DNA of 64,000 nt from Sorex araneus (GCF_027595985.1 NC_073305.1:114021759-114085758), one strand, 5' to 3'. Counted from the stretch's first letter, positions 48,335 to 60,525 are shown. Numbers and translations are program-made. Notes: generated by a model from the letters alone, not told the origin.

Positions 48335-48889
48335 GTAATCATCATTTTCAGATCAAAATGCAGTATTTATATCAGCCATTATTGCTTTCAGCTGTATGAA
48401 ACCAAAATAATCCAAATAGAAAAACAGTGCAAACAAATGAGGCATTCATTATATCAGAAACAAAACTAGCCTAAGTACAGAGGCTAGTTTCCTGGCTTCC
48501 TGCGTCATCAGAGTTGGCATTTATAATTTCCGTCTCAGGGGCACAGGATAGCTGCTCCACCTCTAGGCAGGTATAAAGGGGAGAAGACAAAGGAGAAAAT
48601 GTGTGTACTAATTGAATCTCTTTCTATCTGAAAAATAGTATTTCCCCACCAAGAATTCCTCCTGTCTGCTTGTATGTATTTCCCAGAATAAAGTTGCAAG
48701 GGGTCTGGGGACATTAATTTATTTTTGAAATAAAATAGTTTAAAGAATAAGAGGAAAGAGGAAGGGAGAGAAAAGAAAGAAAGAGGTGACAGGAGAAGAG
48801 AGTGAGACAGAAAGAAAAAAGAAGAGAAAACTTATTATCTAATGTTACACTGGGAACATTAACTGCCTTTTATTATACTATGAAGTTAC

Positions 48890-49137
48890 TGTAGCACTGT
48901 CGGAGCACTGTCATAGCACTGTCATCCCTCCATTGTTCATTGATTTGCTCTCGAGCGGGCACCAGTAATGTCTCCATTGTGAGACTTGATACTGTTTTTG
49001 GCATATCAAATCTGACACAGGAAGCTTGCCAACTCTGCTGTGTGGGTGGGATACTCTTGGTAGCTTGCTGGGCTCTCCGAGAGGGATGGAGGAATCAAAC
49101 CCAGGTCAGCCATGTGCAAGGCAAATGCCATACCCGC
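48890..49137 (-). repeat. Type B SINE lacking the start of its head
   Basis: Duplication TGAAGTTAC at 48881-48889 and 49138-49146; about 20 nt of the 5' end absent. Confidence 0.9.
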
Positions 49138-49825
49138 TGAAGTTACATAGAATTAATATTTATATGAATTTATCGATTCAATATAATCATTTTTCAATTC
49201 TAAAGGAAATCCAGAAACTAAAGCAAAAATAATACATAGAAATCAAGTACATGTGCCTGTAAACCATATTTAAGAACTAAAGAAGGAAAGATCTTTAGAT
49301 ATCATTACTGATTTGTATGTATAATTTGACTTCACTGGCTATAGGGACGTTAATATCTTTTTCTAAATGTATTTCCTAAGAATGCAACATCATTTTAATT
49401 TTTCTGGGCATAATGACTACAAGGACATGGAACAAATGTCCTCAAATTTATATTCTGGAAGAAAAAACTCATCCCTCTCCTCTTTCACAGACAATAATTC
49501 AGAGTGAACCGTCGGTCTCTGTGGATGCTGGAGCTGTCAGAAGAGACTGGAAAGTAGGGAGATAGGGAACCGATTGTTAGCCCGAGTCTCAGGACAGTCT
49601 ACAGCTGGTTCTTCCTGGGGTAATTTTAAATGTAGTGCAATGCATATTATTGGCATAGGGAAATTGATTTTGATTGTCAGTAATCTTTTTTGGAAATCTA
49701 TGGAGGACAGTGAAGGAAGGGGAAGAATATAAGTTTCTGTCTTGCCATGACTTAAAAGTTTTGGACTTTTTTTCCCCCTCCAACTCAACTAAGATGGAAA
49801 AAATTCAAACCAAATATTTTTATTG

Positions 49826-49947
49826 GTTTTTTTTTTGGTTTAGTTTTGGAGACACACCCAGTTGTGCTCAATCCCAGGTAGACTTGAACCCAGGTGACTC
49901 CATGTAAGGCAAGCATTTTACGATCTCTGTACTAGCTCTCTGCTCCC
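49826..49947 (-). repeat. SOR SINE (type A), deleted
   Basis: Only the tail and head parts remain. Confidence 0.55.
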
Positions 49948-50094
49948 CAATATACTTTTAATATGACATCTATATGAACCAACAATGTATATAATAATAC
50001 ACATGATAGTCCTTCCCCCCAACACTTTTTTATCCTTCTCAGTTAAAAATTGTACAGAGCCAATGAAAGTCTGTGTTTTGAACAGTGCTTTTTC

Positions 50095-51975
50095 TTTTTT
50101 TTTTAAATTTATTTATTTTTAATTAGTGAATCGCCGTGAGGGTAGAATTACAGATTTATACATTTTTGTGCTCATGTTTCCCCCATACAAAGTTCGAGAA
50201 CCCATCCCTTTACCAGTGCCCATTCTCCACCACCAGTAACCCAGCATCTCTCCCACCCTCCTCAGTCCCGTCTCCCCCCACCCCACACTGCCTCTATGGC
50301 AGGGTATCCCCTTTTGTTCTCTCTCTCTGATTCAGTGTTGTGGTCTGCATTAAAGGTGTTGCATGGCCATTGTGTTCAGTCTCTAGTCTACATTCGGCCC
50401 ACATCACCCTTCCCCTACATGACCTCCGACCACATTTTACTTGGTGTTCCCTTCTCTGAGTTGCCCAGAATGAGAGGCCAGCCTCCAAGCCATGGAGTCA
50501 ACCTCCCGGTACTTATTTCTACTATTCTTGGGTGTTAATCTCCTAGTCTATTATTCTATATTCCACAGATGAGTGCAATCTTTCTATGTCTGTCTCTCTC
50601 TTTCTGACTCATTTCACTTAGCATGATACTTTCCAGGCTGATCCACTTATATGCAAACTTCATGATCTCATTTTTCCTAACAGCTGCATAGTATTCCATT
50701 GTATAGATGTACCAAAGTTTCTTCAACCAGTCATCTGTTCTAAAGCACTCGGGTTTTTTCCAGATTCTGGCTATTGTAAAGAGTGCTGCGATGAACATAT
50801 AAGTGCAGATGTCATTTCGACTATATTTTTTTGCTCCTCTGGGATATATTCCCAGCAGTGGTATTGCTGGGTCAAATGGGAGCTCAACCTCTAGTTTTTT
50901 GAGAATCGTCCATATTGTTTTCCAAAAGGGCTGAACTAGTCAGCATTCCCACTAGCAGTGTAGAAGTGTCCCTTTCTTCCCACATCCTCTCCAACAGTGG
51001 TTGCTTTTGTTCTTTTGAATGTGTGCTAGTCTCTATGGTGTGAGGTGGTATCTCATGGTTGTTTTGATCTGCATCTCTGATGATTAGTGATGTAGAGCAC
51101 TTTTTCATGTGCCTTTTGGCCATTGTATCTCTTCCTTGAAAGTTTCTGTTCATTTCTTCGCCCCATTTTTTGATAGGGCTGGATGTTTTCTTCTTGTAGA
51201 GTTCAACCAGTGCTTTCTATACCATTGATATCAACCCCTTATCTGATGGGTATTATGTAAAAATCCTTTTCCATTCGGTAGATAGTCTTTGTATTTTAGT
51301 CACTGTATCTTTTGTGGTGCAGAAGCTTTTTAGTTTAATGTAGTCCCATTTGTTGATCTCTGTTTCCACTTGGTTGGCCAGTTGCATGTCATCTTTGAAG
51401 ATACCTTTATCTTCAATATTGTGGAGGGTTTTGCCGACCTTGTCTTCAATGTACCTTATGGTTTGTGGTCTGATGTTGAGGTCTTTAATCCATTTTGATC
51501 TGACTTTTGTGCATGGTGTCAGGTTGAGGTCTAAGCCTATTCTTTTGCATGTGGTTGTCCAGTTGTGCCAGCACCATTTATTAAAGAGGCTTTCCTTGCT
51601 CCACTTCACATCTCTTGCTCCCTTATCAAAAATTAGATGATCATACATTTGAGGTTGTGTGTAGGGATATTCTGTCCTGTTCCATTGGTCTTCGGCTCTG
51701 CCTTTGTTCCAGTACCATGCTGTTTTAATTGTTACCACTTTGTAGTAGAGTTTAAGGTTGGGGAGGGTGGTGCCTCCCATCATCTTTTTCCCAAGAATTG
51801 TTTTAGCTATCCGTGGGCGTTTGTTGTTCCATATGAATTTCAGGATTGCTTGATCCGTTTCTTTGAAGAATGACATGGGTATCCTTATAGGGATCGAGTT
51901 AAATCTGTATAATGCTTTGGAGAGTATAGCCATTTTGACAATGTTTATTCTCCCTATCCATGAGCAGGGGATATT
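50095..51975 (-). mobile_element. 5'-truncated L1, 1.9 kb, in CFAP206 intron
   Basis: Target-site duplication GAACAGTGCTTTTTC is at 50080-50094 and 51976-51990. The minus strand carries the C-terminal part of ORF2 open over about 250 codons (51253-52005, partly flank), including ALYRFNSIPIRIPMSF and KMMGGTTLPNLKLYYK. It then continues, decayed, to the 3' UTR. The long open stretch suggests a fairly recent insertion. The reverse transcriptase core is missing, so it is inactive. Confidence 0.9.
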
Positions 51976-51990
51976 GAACAGTGCTTTTTC

Positions 51991-52733
51991 ACCTGTAGGA
52001 TTCACACAGTCTCCAAGTAGTGATCAGTCCTCACGTTTGCTCTCCCCTCCTTCCTGCTCAGAAAGCAGGATGGCTGCTTGCAGAGAGGGTCATGGAACAA
52101 CTGACTGGCTGCAGTCTATTAAAGCTCAGCAATGAGATGGGAAAGAAGCTACAAAAAAAGGTTTACAAGAAGAAGAGTACAGGAAAAGAGAAATTCTAGT
52201 TAATTCTTTAAAGGGGAAAAGCAGAGAGAGGGAGTGCATCATTTACATGCAGGTGAGAGGAAGAAAGAGGAGAAAATTTTGAAGCAGAATTCAGGGCCAG
52301 AGAAATGTGTGACAGAGGATTAGCTGCAGCAGCTTTAAAGAAGACTGCTCACAGTAACAAAAAAAAGGTGTTCAAGGGTCAAATAGTAATGAAGAACTCT
52401 AGAAGAAACAAGAACATCAGCTTAATGGAACATTATTCAATGTTCAGACTGTGTGGGCTGATCAAAGTGTCAAGTTTCTTGGGTTCAGCCAGACCAACTG
52501 GGTATGATGATATTTGTTGACTGGGGGGAAATGCATTATTACTTTATAAAAGTTGCTGTTTGGGTGAACTACTGAGTGAGTCCTCAAACAGAACAAAAAT
52601 AAAGGGTGATTGGTGGATAAGTATCAGAAACTACTACTGATATTTCCTTTTAGTTTTTAAAATAACTTTTGAAAATACTTCTTAGTACTCCAGAAAATAT
52701 AAATAGAAACATTCATGGATTGTTCTTTTCTAG
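51991..52733. other. CFAP206 intron, no recognised feature
   Basis: Unique-looking DNA between the L1 and exon 3. Confidence 0.5.
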
Positions 52734-52824
52734 CTTTGTACAATTCGGCTATTGGATACTAAAAATCCCTCCCTGGACACCATTAAAATGCAGGTCTACT
52801 TTGATATGAATTATACAAATCGAG
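52734..52824 (+). CDS. CFAP206: CFAP206 coding exon 3
   Basis: The acceptor is TTCTTTTCTAG. The exon encodes LCTIRLLDTKNPSLDTIKMQ and VYFDMNYTNR and ends with the first base of the next codon (CGA G|GTAAAC). It is 91 nt and leaves phase 1, which matches the exon at 54666. It closely matches human CFAP206. A SOR SINE inserted in the intron starts 100 bp after the donor. Confidence 0.92.
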
Positions 52825-52924
52825 GTAAACATCTACCTGCTCTAATATCCTTTTACAGGTGGTTCATATCATATTTCAGGTAAGAAGGGCTTCATTTGGT
52901 TGACACTGAACATTTCAACTTTTT

Positions 52925-53100
52925 TTTTTTTTTGCTTTTTGGGACACACCTGGCGATGCACAGGGGTTACTCCTGGCTCTGCACTCAGGAATCACCCCTG
53001 GAGGTGCTCAGGGGACCATATGGGATGCTCGGAATCGAACCTGGGTCGGCCGCGTGCAAGGCAAACGCCCTACCCGCTGTGCTATTATAGCTCCAGCCCC
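52925..53100 (-). repeat. SOR SINE (type A), 100 bp after CFAP206 exon 3
   Basis: Duplication CATTTCAACTTTTT at 52911-52924 and 53101-53114, perfect. Confidence 0.93.
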
Positions 53101-53647
53101 CATTTCAACTTTTTGTGTCTTTCAAAATTTTTTCCAGTTTTGAAAGCTATAATAACGTTGGAAATCATAAATTTTAAAAGGTAATTTCTGTGAGTGTTAA
53201 AAGTTAATTTTTTATCATTATTTCCATAATAATGTTCCAAAGTCTAATTTGCCTTGATTGCATACCACATAATACATCACAATTAAAAACAACCATTCCA
53301 CCTAACTTAAAGATTTTTTATTTGATTATTTTTAAATACTTAATTTATATTTTAATTTCATATTACTTACTTACTTTTGTAACTACCCCAAAGGAAAATC
53401 ATGGGAAATTTAAGTTTAGAACATATATTCTTATACAGACAGCTTAATTCCTATATCAAAAACAAGTTGGGGTGGGAAAAAAGGAAAAATAAATTCAATA
53501 TGTTCTGCCATAATGCAGTCATTAAATCATTATAAACTGTCATTATGAACCGTTTGCTTATTTTCATTCCATTTTTATTCCTTTATGTGAAACAATTATA
53601 TAATGTGTAAAAATCATGTTACATACTGCTGTATTGAAAAACATGAA

Positions 53648-53648
<1 letters not shown>

Positions 53649-53705
<57 letters not shown>
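53649..53705 (+). repeat. (CT)n microsatellite
   Basis: About 28 CT units. Confidence 0.97.
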
Positions 53706-53708
<3 letters not shown>

Positions 53709-53884
53709 GGGGTGTATGGGTTTGGACTACAGCCAGTGGTGCACAGGGCTTACTCATGGCTCTGAGCTTAGGAATCAATCCCGGTGCACTCACGGGACCA
53801 TGTGGAGTTCTGGGGATTGAACCAGGTTAGAAAGCACCAGCCCATTCAAGGCAAACATCCTGCCTGCTGTACTATCTCTCTGAC
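53706..53884 (-). repeat. SOR SINE (type A), with (CT)n at tail
   Basis: Diverged minus copy; the tail side abuts (CT)n at 53649-53705. Confidence 0.7.
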
Positions 53885-54331
53885 CTCTGAAAAACATGAA
53901 ATCTTAAAACAGTAAATAATTATGAAAATGAATAAATTTAGATTAAATTTGTGAACATTTCTAGTTTATTATTTATTTTAATTTTTAGTAAAAGCATAGA
54001 TAGTACCTGCACATGGTTGCTATGTTATATAATAATGCAATAATACTCTTATAACAATAAAGTGTCTTATTTTGTTGCAAGAATTAATACAATTTTTGGA
54101 TTGCGTTTACTGCCATAATTAAGCCTCCTACCTTCTATCATGGAAGAAATGGGGCGGGATATTTGGTTTGGACATAGTTCTTGATGCACCATGGTATTAC
54201 CAGTAACATTACTCAAAAGAGATTTTTGTGTTACCCAAAGAAAAGCATACATAAATGACAGTAACATTTGCATGCACATATGCATGAACTATGTGCGGAT
54301 AAGTAGATAGATTGGTAGATAAATAGATATA

Positions 54332-54404
54332 CTGGCATATAGCTCAAACCCAAGGCCTCACACATGCAAGGCAAGTGCACTGCCACTGAACCATCCTGGA
54401 CCCT
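54332..54404 (-). repeat. SOR-like SINE fragment
   Basis: Head remnant with CATGCAAGGCAAGTGC. Confidence 0.45.
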
Positions 54405-54429
54405 AGATAGACTTTAAAATAGTAGTTAA

Positions 54430-54500
54430 CTGGCTGGAGTGCATGATTTACATAAAGGAGCCCTGAGCTCAATCCACAGCACCTCATAGTCCCCCAACCT
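54430..54500 (+). repeat. SOR-like SINE fragment
   Basis: Degenerate plus remnant. Confidence 0.4.
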
Positions 54501-54665
54501 CCCCTGTTTTTTGTTATTCATTTTGAGTACTGCATCTGAATAAAGTTGTTTTCATGCAGGAGAATTGGTCTACCAAAGCTTTCCCCCCCCCCCCATGTCA
54601 CTTCCTTATTGTGAAAAGAATTGTAAGTATCAAATGTACAGGATGTTGTTATTTGCCAATTTTAG

Positions 54666-54854
54666 AGGAATTTCTCGAAGAGCATCACCGGGTCTTGGAG
54701 TCCAGATTAGCCTCTGTTACCAGAGAAATTACAGATAACAGAGCTAGCACCAGAGAAGAGCTGGGAAGTCTCTACCGAAAGATTGTCAGCTATGTGTTAC
54801 TGCGCTCTGGGCTTGGAGCTCCTACCGATATCAAGATTGTCAGAGAGGCAACAG
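54666..54854 (+). CDS. CFAP206: CFAP206 coding exon 4
   Basis: This 189-nt exon starts with two bases that complete a Glu codon. It reads EFLEEHHRVLESRLASVTRE, then LYRKIVSYVLLRSGLGAP and DIKIVREAT. Helical, charged sequence is followed by the conserved YVLLRSGLG motif. The acceptor is GCCAATTTTAG and the donor ACAG|GTGAAA. Reading frame is intact; the C-run at about 54583-54596 is intronic. Confidence 0.93.
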
Positions 54855-55420
54855 GTGAAAAATATACACAATCTCTTTTCTATAAGTGGAAATATGTGAG
54901 TGCTGTACCTAATTAGTGATGTTAAATTACAAGCGTTGAAGACTGAAGTTTCCTTTTATCTGGAAGAAAAAGAAAAGCTCAAATAAGAGGTTAAAATTTA
55001 GTCATATTTGTTTTACACTATGAACTGCAAAACCCAAGGTGAATAGTGTTATTTTACTTAGATTTATGTATATCTAGGGACTTATTACTCCTTATTGGAG
55101 GATTATTAATAACTCTAGAAATACAGCTAAGGGTGCCAGGCTGACTGAGGAAAATAAATAGAGATCCCATATCATGAATATGGTCAAGCCTTTCACCTAA
55201 AATGTGTGATAGAGAAGGGCATTAATTTATCAGCAAACACTTGTCCATTTTCACACTTATAAGGAATGTGAAGCATCTCTAGCATTTCTATAATTTTTTT
55301 CCATAAATATTCTAGGACTCTGCAGACTCATTTGTCTACAGAGCCCACTAGATAAATTTATTGCTAGAAAATTACTGATAGGTGCTTACTTATTGAAGAT
55401 GAACTGGAGCTAAGTTTTGT

Positions 55421-55601
55421 GTGTTTTTTGGTTTGGGGACTTACTCTTGGTGTTCAGGACTTACTCCTGGCTTTGGCTTTGTGCTCAGGAATCACTCCCA
55501 GTGGGGCTCAGGGAACCATATGGTGTGGTGGCAATTGAACCCAGGTCAGCTGCGTGTAAGGCAAATGCACTACCCCTGTGTTGTACTCTCTCTCCAGCAC
55601 C
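55421..55601 (-). repeat. SOR SINE (type A), diverged
   Basis: Minus copy in a CFAP206 intron. Confidence 0.75.
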
Positions 55602-55760
55602 AAGTAGCCAATAGTTTTATACTCGGTAACCCAATATGACATATGAACAATTTATGGAAGTAACTGCAAAGACAAGTCCCTTAAGTTTCTGTTCAAAGGA
55701 ATTGAAGTTCTAATTGCTTTTATTCTATTGTTTTGTTGTCCAATTGCTGGTTTGTTTTAG

Positions 55761-55919
55761 CTGCTCTACAGAGTATTTTTCCTCAGGCTGAACTTGTGAC
55801 ATTTCTAACTCTTATGAAGAAGGACAAAGAACGCCAGCTGAAAGAACTCACCATGATTGTGACTGGAATTCGTTTATTTAACCGAGACTGTGGGAAGGGA
55901 GGAGAAGGCATTGATGACT
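55761..55919 (+). CDS. CFAP206: CFAP206 coding exon 5
   Basis: This 159-nt exon reads ALQSIFPQAELVTFLTLMKK, then DKERQLKELTMIVTGIRLFN and RDCGKGGEGIDD. The TGIRLFNRDCGKGG block is strongly conserved in the family. The acceptor is TTTGTTTTAG and the donor GACT|GTAAGT. The final T completes a Leu codon with the next exon. A SINE begins about 36 bp after the donor. Confidence 0.95.
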
Positions 55920-55955
55920 GTAAGTACATCGTTAGTTCAATTCTGTAGATTATTA

Positions 55956-56162
55956 TGGGGCTGGAGTGATAGCACAGCGGTAGGTCATTCGCCTTTCACA
56001 CGGCTGACCCATGTTCGATTCCTCCACCCTCGGAGAGCCTGGCAAGCTACCTGTGGCGTATTGGATATGCCAAAGACAGTAACAATAAGTCTCACAGTGA
56101 GAGACGTTACTGGTGCCCGCTCGAACAAATCGATGAGCAACGGGATGACAGTGACAGTGACT
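55956..56162 (+). repeat. Type B SINE 36 bp after CFAP206 exon 5
   Basis: Plus copy with a short internal deletion and GACAGTGACAGTGAC tail. Confidence 0.9.
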
Positions 56163-56334
56163 ATGGTTTAAAACTTAACTTGCAGAGTCGGATTGTAGTT
56201 TTGACTGTTTTTTAAGGTTCAGCTAAGACTTTCTTAGGTACTTCCCAGAGACCAAAACCCTCCCCTGTGCCACAGTTCAGTGGACTTTGCAGTCTTTACT
56301 CCAAGTCATGTACCCAAAAGGATGTAAAACTCAA

Positions 56335-56645
56335 TGATATAAAAATAAATTTACCAATGATCACTGTGGACAAGAACTTAGTGCTGAAAGTAGGTAAAGG
56401 AATATATACGATAACTATTCAGTACCTGTATTGCAAACCATAATGCCCAAAAAAAGTTGGGGAGGAGGGAGAGTGGGAAGAGTGAGGGGGGGAGAGAGGA
56501 GAGAGAAAGAGGAGGAGAAGGAGTGGGTGGGGGAGAAAGGGAGAGGGGAGGGGGACAGTGAAGAGGGGAGGTGAAAGGAAAGGAGAGATAGGAAGGGAGG
56601 GTAAAGGAGGGGTGGAGAGACAGAGTTTGTGGAATAAAAGGTTCA
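56335..56645 (+). mobile_element. L1 3' end with expanded purine tract
   Basis: The ATTGCAAACCATAATGCCC landmark of the L1 3' UTR is followed by about 150 bp of almost pure G and A (56456-56620). Confidence 0.6.
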
Positions 56646-56818
56646 AGTGATACTTGCTAATTTATAGATCTATGAGAACTTACTATGCAGTTATATAGTT
56701 AATGCATTCATTACCTAAAGTTTGAGATACTGATGAAATATATTTTTAGGGACCTACTAGTAAAAATATTTTTCTTATGAACTTGGCATACATATAGGTC
56801 CACCCATAAGATGTTAGT

Positions 56819-57344
56819 TTTTTTTTTTAATTTTTATTTTATTGAATCACCGTGATAAAAGTTACAAAGCTCAGGTTTCAGTCTCAGTCATATAGTGATC
56901 AAACCCCCATCTTTTCACCAGTGCACATATTCCACCACCAAGAACTCCAATATACCCCCTCCCACACCCATCCCCCCCACCTAGTGGCTAATGATCTTCA
57001 CTTTATTCTCTCTATACTTTGGATACATTCAATATTTCAACAGAGAACTCACTATTATTATTTGGAATTTCCCCCAAAAAATTCAGGCCTGCTGAAAAGG
57101 CATCATTTGATAATTTGTTTTCCATTGCTGAGAATGAAGATTATATGAGGCCGCGACAGCAGGGGAGATGGCAGCGACCATGCGGTTTTTGGATTTCTGA
57201 TATTTTAGCTCAGTTCACAGTCTAGATGCATTTCTATAAGAAGCCGCTGGGTGCCAAAATGGGTTAGTAGACCTCCCAGATCATAGTCTTTAAGGAGCAG
57301 AGGGGCCATTTCGCGAGCGGCTGCCCTGGATTTCATCTGGGCAG
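56819..57344 (-). mobile_element. Composite short retroelement
   Basis: Duplication AAGATGTTAGT is at 56808-56818 and 57345-57355. Same 3' module; shorter head. Confidence 0.75.
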
Positions 57345-57415
57345 AAGATGTTAGTCTTTACAATTCTTTTTAATCTAGTAAAATCGAGTAATTTTTGGAT
57401 TAAAAACTGGATTGT

Positions 57416-57592
57416 GGGGCTGGAGCAATAGCACAGCGGGTAGGGCGTTTGCCTTGCATGCGGCTGACCCGGGTTCGATTCCCAGCATCCCATATGTTCC
57501 CTTGAGCACTGCCAGGGGTAATTCATGAGTGCAAAAGCTAGGAGTAGCCCCTGTGCATCGCCAGGTGTGACCCCCCAAAAAAAAGTAAAAAA
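57416..57592 (+). repeat. SOR SINE (type A)
   Basis: Duplication AAAAACTGGATTGT at 57402-57415 and 57593-57606, perfect. Confidence 0.93.
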
Positions 57593-57606
57593 AAAAACTG
57601 GATTGT

Positions 57607-57846
57607 CACTGTCACTGTCACTGTCATCCCATTGCTCTTCGATTTGTTCAAGCGGGCACCAGTAACATCTCCATGGTAAGACTTGTTGTTACTGTTTTTG
57701 GCATATCGACTATGCCACGGGTAGCTTGCCAGGCTCTGCCATGTGGGCGGGATACTCTCAGTAGCTTGCCGGGCTCTTTGAGAGGGACAGAGGAATTGAA
57801 CCCGGGTCAGCCTCGTGCAAGGCAAACGCCTTACCACCTATGCTAG
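57607..57846 (-). repeat. Type B SINE
   Basis: Minus copy directly beside a type A copy; tail (CACTGT)n. Confidence 0.9.
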
Positions 57847-58269
57847 TTAAAGGAAACTTTAGGCTTGCCCCAAAGGAGTGCCCAAGTTGGTGGTGCAGTC
57901 ATCAATATAAGCAGTCAAGCAAGCTTAAAAAGTCATAGAGATTGGCCACAAAACAGTACCTGATTTGGTGCTGCAGAAGCCCTATCCTGGGTGAGCCCTG
58001 TGCTCTGAAATTGACATTGCCATTGCTTTAGCTTCATACTTTGGTCCTTTTTCCCTACCCCCAATACTAAAAAAAAAAAAAAAAAAAAAAAAAGTGTGAG
58101 AGGGACAAAAAGTAAAAGGTTACAATCAATTCTAGAAAACAGACTGATAGTTTCTTACAAAACTACACATTCATAAACCGTACAACTGCACTAAAATCTC
58201 AAATTCTCATTCTTCTGGTTGTTTTTCATTTACCTGATTATTTTGTTTTTCAGTATCCCAATAGGCTTC

Positions 58270-58455
58270 TTGGGGCTACAGAGACAGTACAGGGGTAAGG
58301 ACCCTGCCTTGCACATGGTTGTCCTCAGTTCAATCCCTGAGCCACATGTGGTCCCTTGGACACTACCAGGAAAAGACAGGACTTACTACAGAGACAGGAG
58401 TAAACCCTAGGAGCCACTGTTGTGAGCTCAATTTCCAACCCCCACCAAAAATAAC
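58270..58455 (+). repeat. SOR SINE (type A), diverged
   Basis: Plus copy. Confidence 0.7.
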
Positions 58456-58657
58456 CCAATGGATTTCTTATGTTGCCTACTGTTTCTTTCCCCCCTTTTT
58501 TTATTAAAAAATAGAAAAGAAGGTATGCAGAAGAAGAGATATAGTAACTTTTCTACAAGTACCAACTGAAAAGCACATAATACCCAATTCTCCCTTTTCT
58601 TTGACATTTACATATTTTGGTTGTCATTCTGATAACATTTTGGTTTATACAAGTTTC

Positions 58658-58825
58658 ATTTGGTTTGGGGCCACAACAGGTGGTGTTCAGGGCTTATTCT
58701 CATTTCTGTGCTCAGGGATCACTCCTGACAGGACTTGGGGGGCCATATGGATGCTGTTGGGATGGAATCTGGGTCTGCCATGTGCAAGGCAAGTAGCCTA
58801 CCCAGTATACTGTCACTTCAACACC
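58658..58825 (-). repeat. SOR SINE (type A), diverged
   Basis: Minus copy next to a composite retroelement. Confidence 0.75.
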
Positions 58826-58859
58826 CATGGAAGTTCTTTTTTATTCTTTCCTTTATTTC

Positions 58860-59341
58860 ATTTTTTTTAATAAAAATTTTATTTTATTAAATCACCATGT
58901 GGAAGATTACAATGCTTTCAGGCTTAAGTCTCAGTTATACAATGCTGAGACAACCATCCCTTCACCAGTGCCCATATACCACCACCAAAAAACAAAACAA
59001 AACAAAACAAAAACCAACCCCACACAGTACACCTCCCATCCCGCCCCCTCATCCCCCGCCTTGTAACTGATAAGTTTCACTTTACTTTCTGTTTACTTTG
59101 GTTACATTCAATATTTCAACACAAACCTCACTATTATTGTTAGGAGTACCCCACTAGAGTCAGACCTATTGTGAAGAAAAATGAGGTTGCATGGCCGCCG
59201 TGCATTTTTGGATTTCTATACTTTAACAACGAAGTCCAGGGAGATTTCTTCCAGATATTGGATCATTGCAAGCCTGAAAACCCCATCTGTGGTCGTCATA
59301 ATATGGTGGACACCACGCCCTTCATCCCCAGAGAGAAAGGG

Positions 59342-59401
<60 letters not shown>

Positions 59402-59567
59402 CCTTTCCCCTCCTAGGCGGGCACAGGGCCGCGGCTTAGTTCTCAGGCTGGAGACATTCTGCAAGGAGTTTCCCATGCCGAAAGAGGTTTTGCTGGGTCT
59501 GGATTCACGCTCGTGCAGCTGCGGCGAGGCCGCACACGTGTGCGGCCCCCAGGATCACATCTCGGCC
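58860..59567 (-). mobile_element. Composite short retroelement near CFAP206 exon 6
   Basis: Duplication TCTTTCCTTTATTTC is at 58845-58859 and 59568-59582, perfect. It contains an internal (GA)n of about 55 bp (59343-59397) and an (AAAAC)n near 58985. Confidence 0.8.
59343..59397 (+). repeat. (GA)n microsatellite
   Basis: About 27 units within a composite retroelement. Confidence 0.97.
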
Positions 59568-59707
59568 TCTTTCCTTTATTTCTTAAGACCTGTGAAATGC
59601 CTGTTATTATTAATATGGTTGAGGAAACAAACACCACTCAGTTTGATACTCAAATATGACTTCTTTTTATATTCCTCTTGTGCGTCTCAATACACATTTG
59701 AAAACAG

Positions 59708-59916
59708 TGCCAGCTATTCTGAAGGAAGCAATTGAAGCCACAATTCAGCACATTAATGATCAGCTTCAGAGTGCCCAGGAGCAGGCTTACTGCTACACAG
59801 CCATTCTTGAGAAAGTCGCAAAGAACCCACTCTTGAGTATAGAACTTAAGTCATATATGTTGAAAGAAGCACTATATAATATACGACAATATGAGGTCTA
59901 CTTAAAGATCATTCTG
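59708..59916 (+). CDS. CFAP206: CFAP206 coding exon 6
   Basis: The exon encodes (L)PAILKEAIEATIQHINDQL, QSAQEQAYCYTAILEKVAK and MLKEALYNIRQYEVYLKIIL. The C-terminal LKEALYNIRQYEV stretch is highly conserved; the first half is more variable. The acceptor is weak: AAAACAG, with the pyrimidine-rich stretch about 20 nt or more upstream. The donor is CTG|GTGAGT, phase 0. A recent retroelement ends only 140 bp upstream. Confidence 0.92.
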
Positions 59917-60024
59917 GTGAGTTCATGTCAGGGGATTTTATTTTTTTCCATAAACTGTAGCATCTGTGTATATTTTGGGACTCAAACAGGAGGTAGAACA
60001 ATATTGCTGATAAGAAGGAAATCT

Positions 60025-60197
60025 TGGGGGCCGGAATAATATTACAGCAGGTAGGGTGTTTGCCTGGCATGTTGTCAACATAGGTTCAATCCTGGTATCC
60101 CATACGGTCCTCTGAGCACCACCAGGAGTGATCCCTGGATCCAGGAATAATAATCCCTGAGCATTGCTGGGTGTGCCCCCACCCCCTGGGAAAAAAA
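60025..60197 (+). repeat. SOR SINE (type A), diverged
   Basis: Plus copy about 110 bp after CFAP206 exon 6. Confidence 0.8.
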
Positions 60198-60387
60198 GCA
60201 AAGAAGACAACTTAAATAAGTGATGAGTTTATCTTACATCTGTAGGACTAGGAACTGAATGCTAATGGGGTTTTGAGTGTTTATTAGGAGTCAGTTTTAT
60301 AAGCAGCTTCTCTTTGGTTACTTGGTGGTATGATTATTAGAAGGTTGAAGTCAAGTTGTGTTACATGTAGTACAGTGTGCCAGGCCA

Positions 60388-60525
60388 GGCTCGAGAGATC
60401 ACTCAGTGGGCTGAGTGTATGCCCTGTATAAGGGAGATTTCCCCCACTGCCTCAGGGTGTTCGAAGACAGAGCCTGGAGTAGCCTCTGAGTTTCATCAGA
60501 TGAGGCCCCAAACTAAAAACCAAGT
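60388..60525 (+). repeat. SOR-like SINE, diverged
   Basis: Plus copy, poor head. Confidence 0.55.

Noticed and set aside
51253..52005. 250-codon minus-strand open frame as a host gene
   Set aside because: It is L1 ORF2 C-terminal sequence ending at the target duplication.
59181..59735. 184-codon open frame with an (RE)n run
   Set aside because: It spans a composite retroelement, a GA repeat and a CFAP206 intron; only the last few codons touch a real exon, in another frame.
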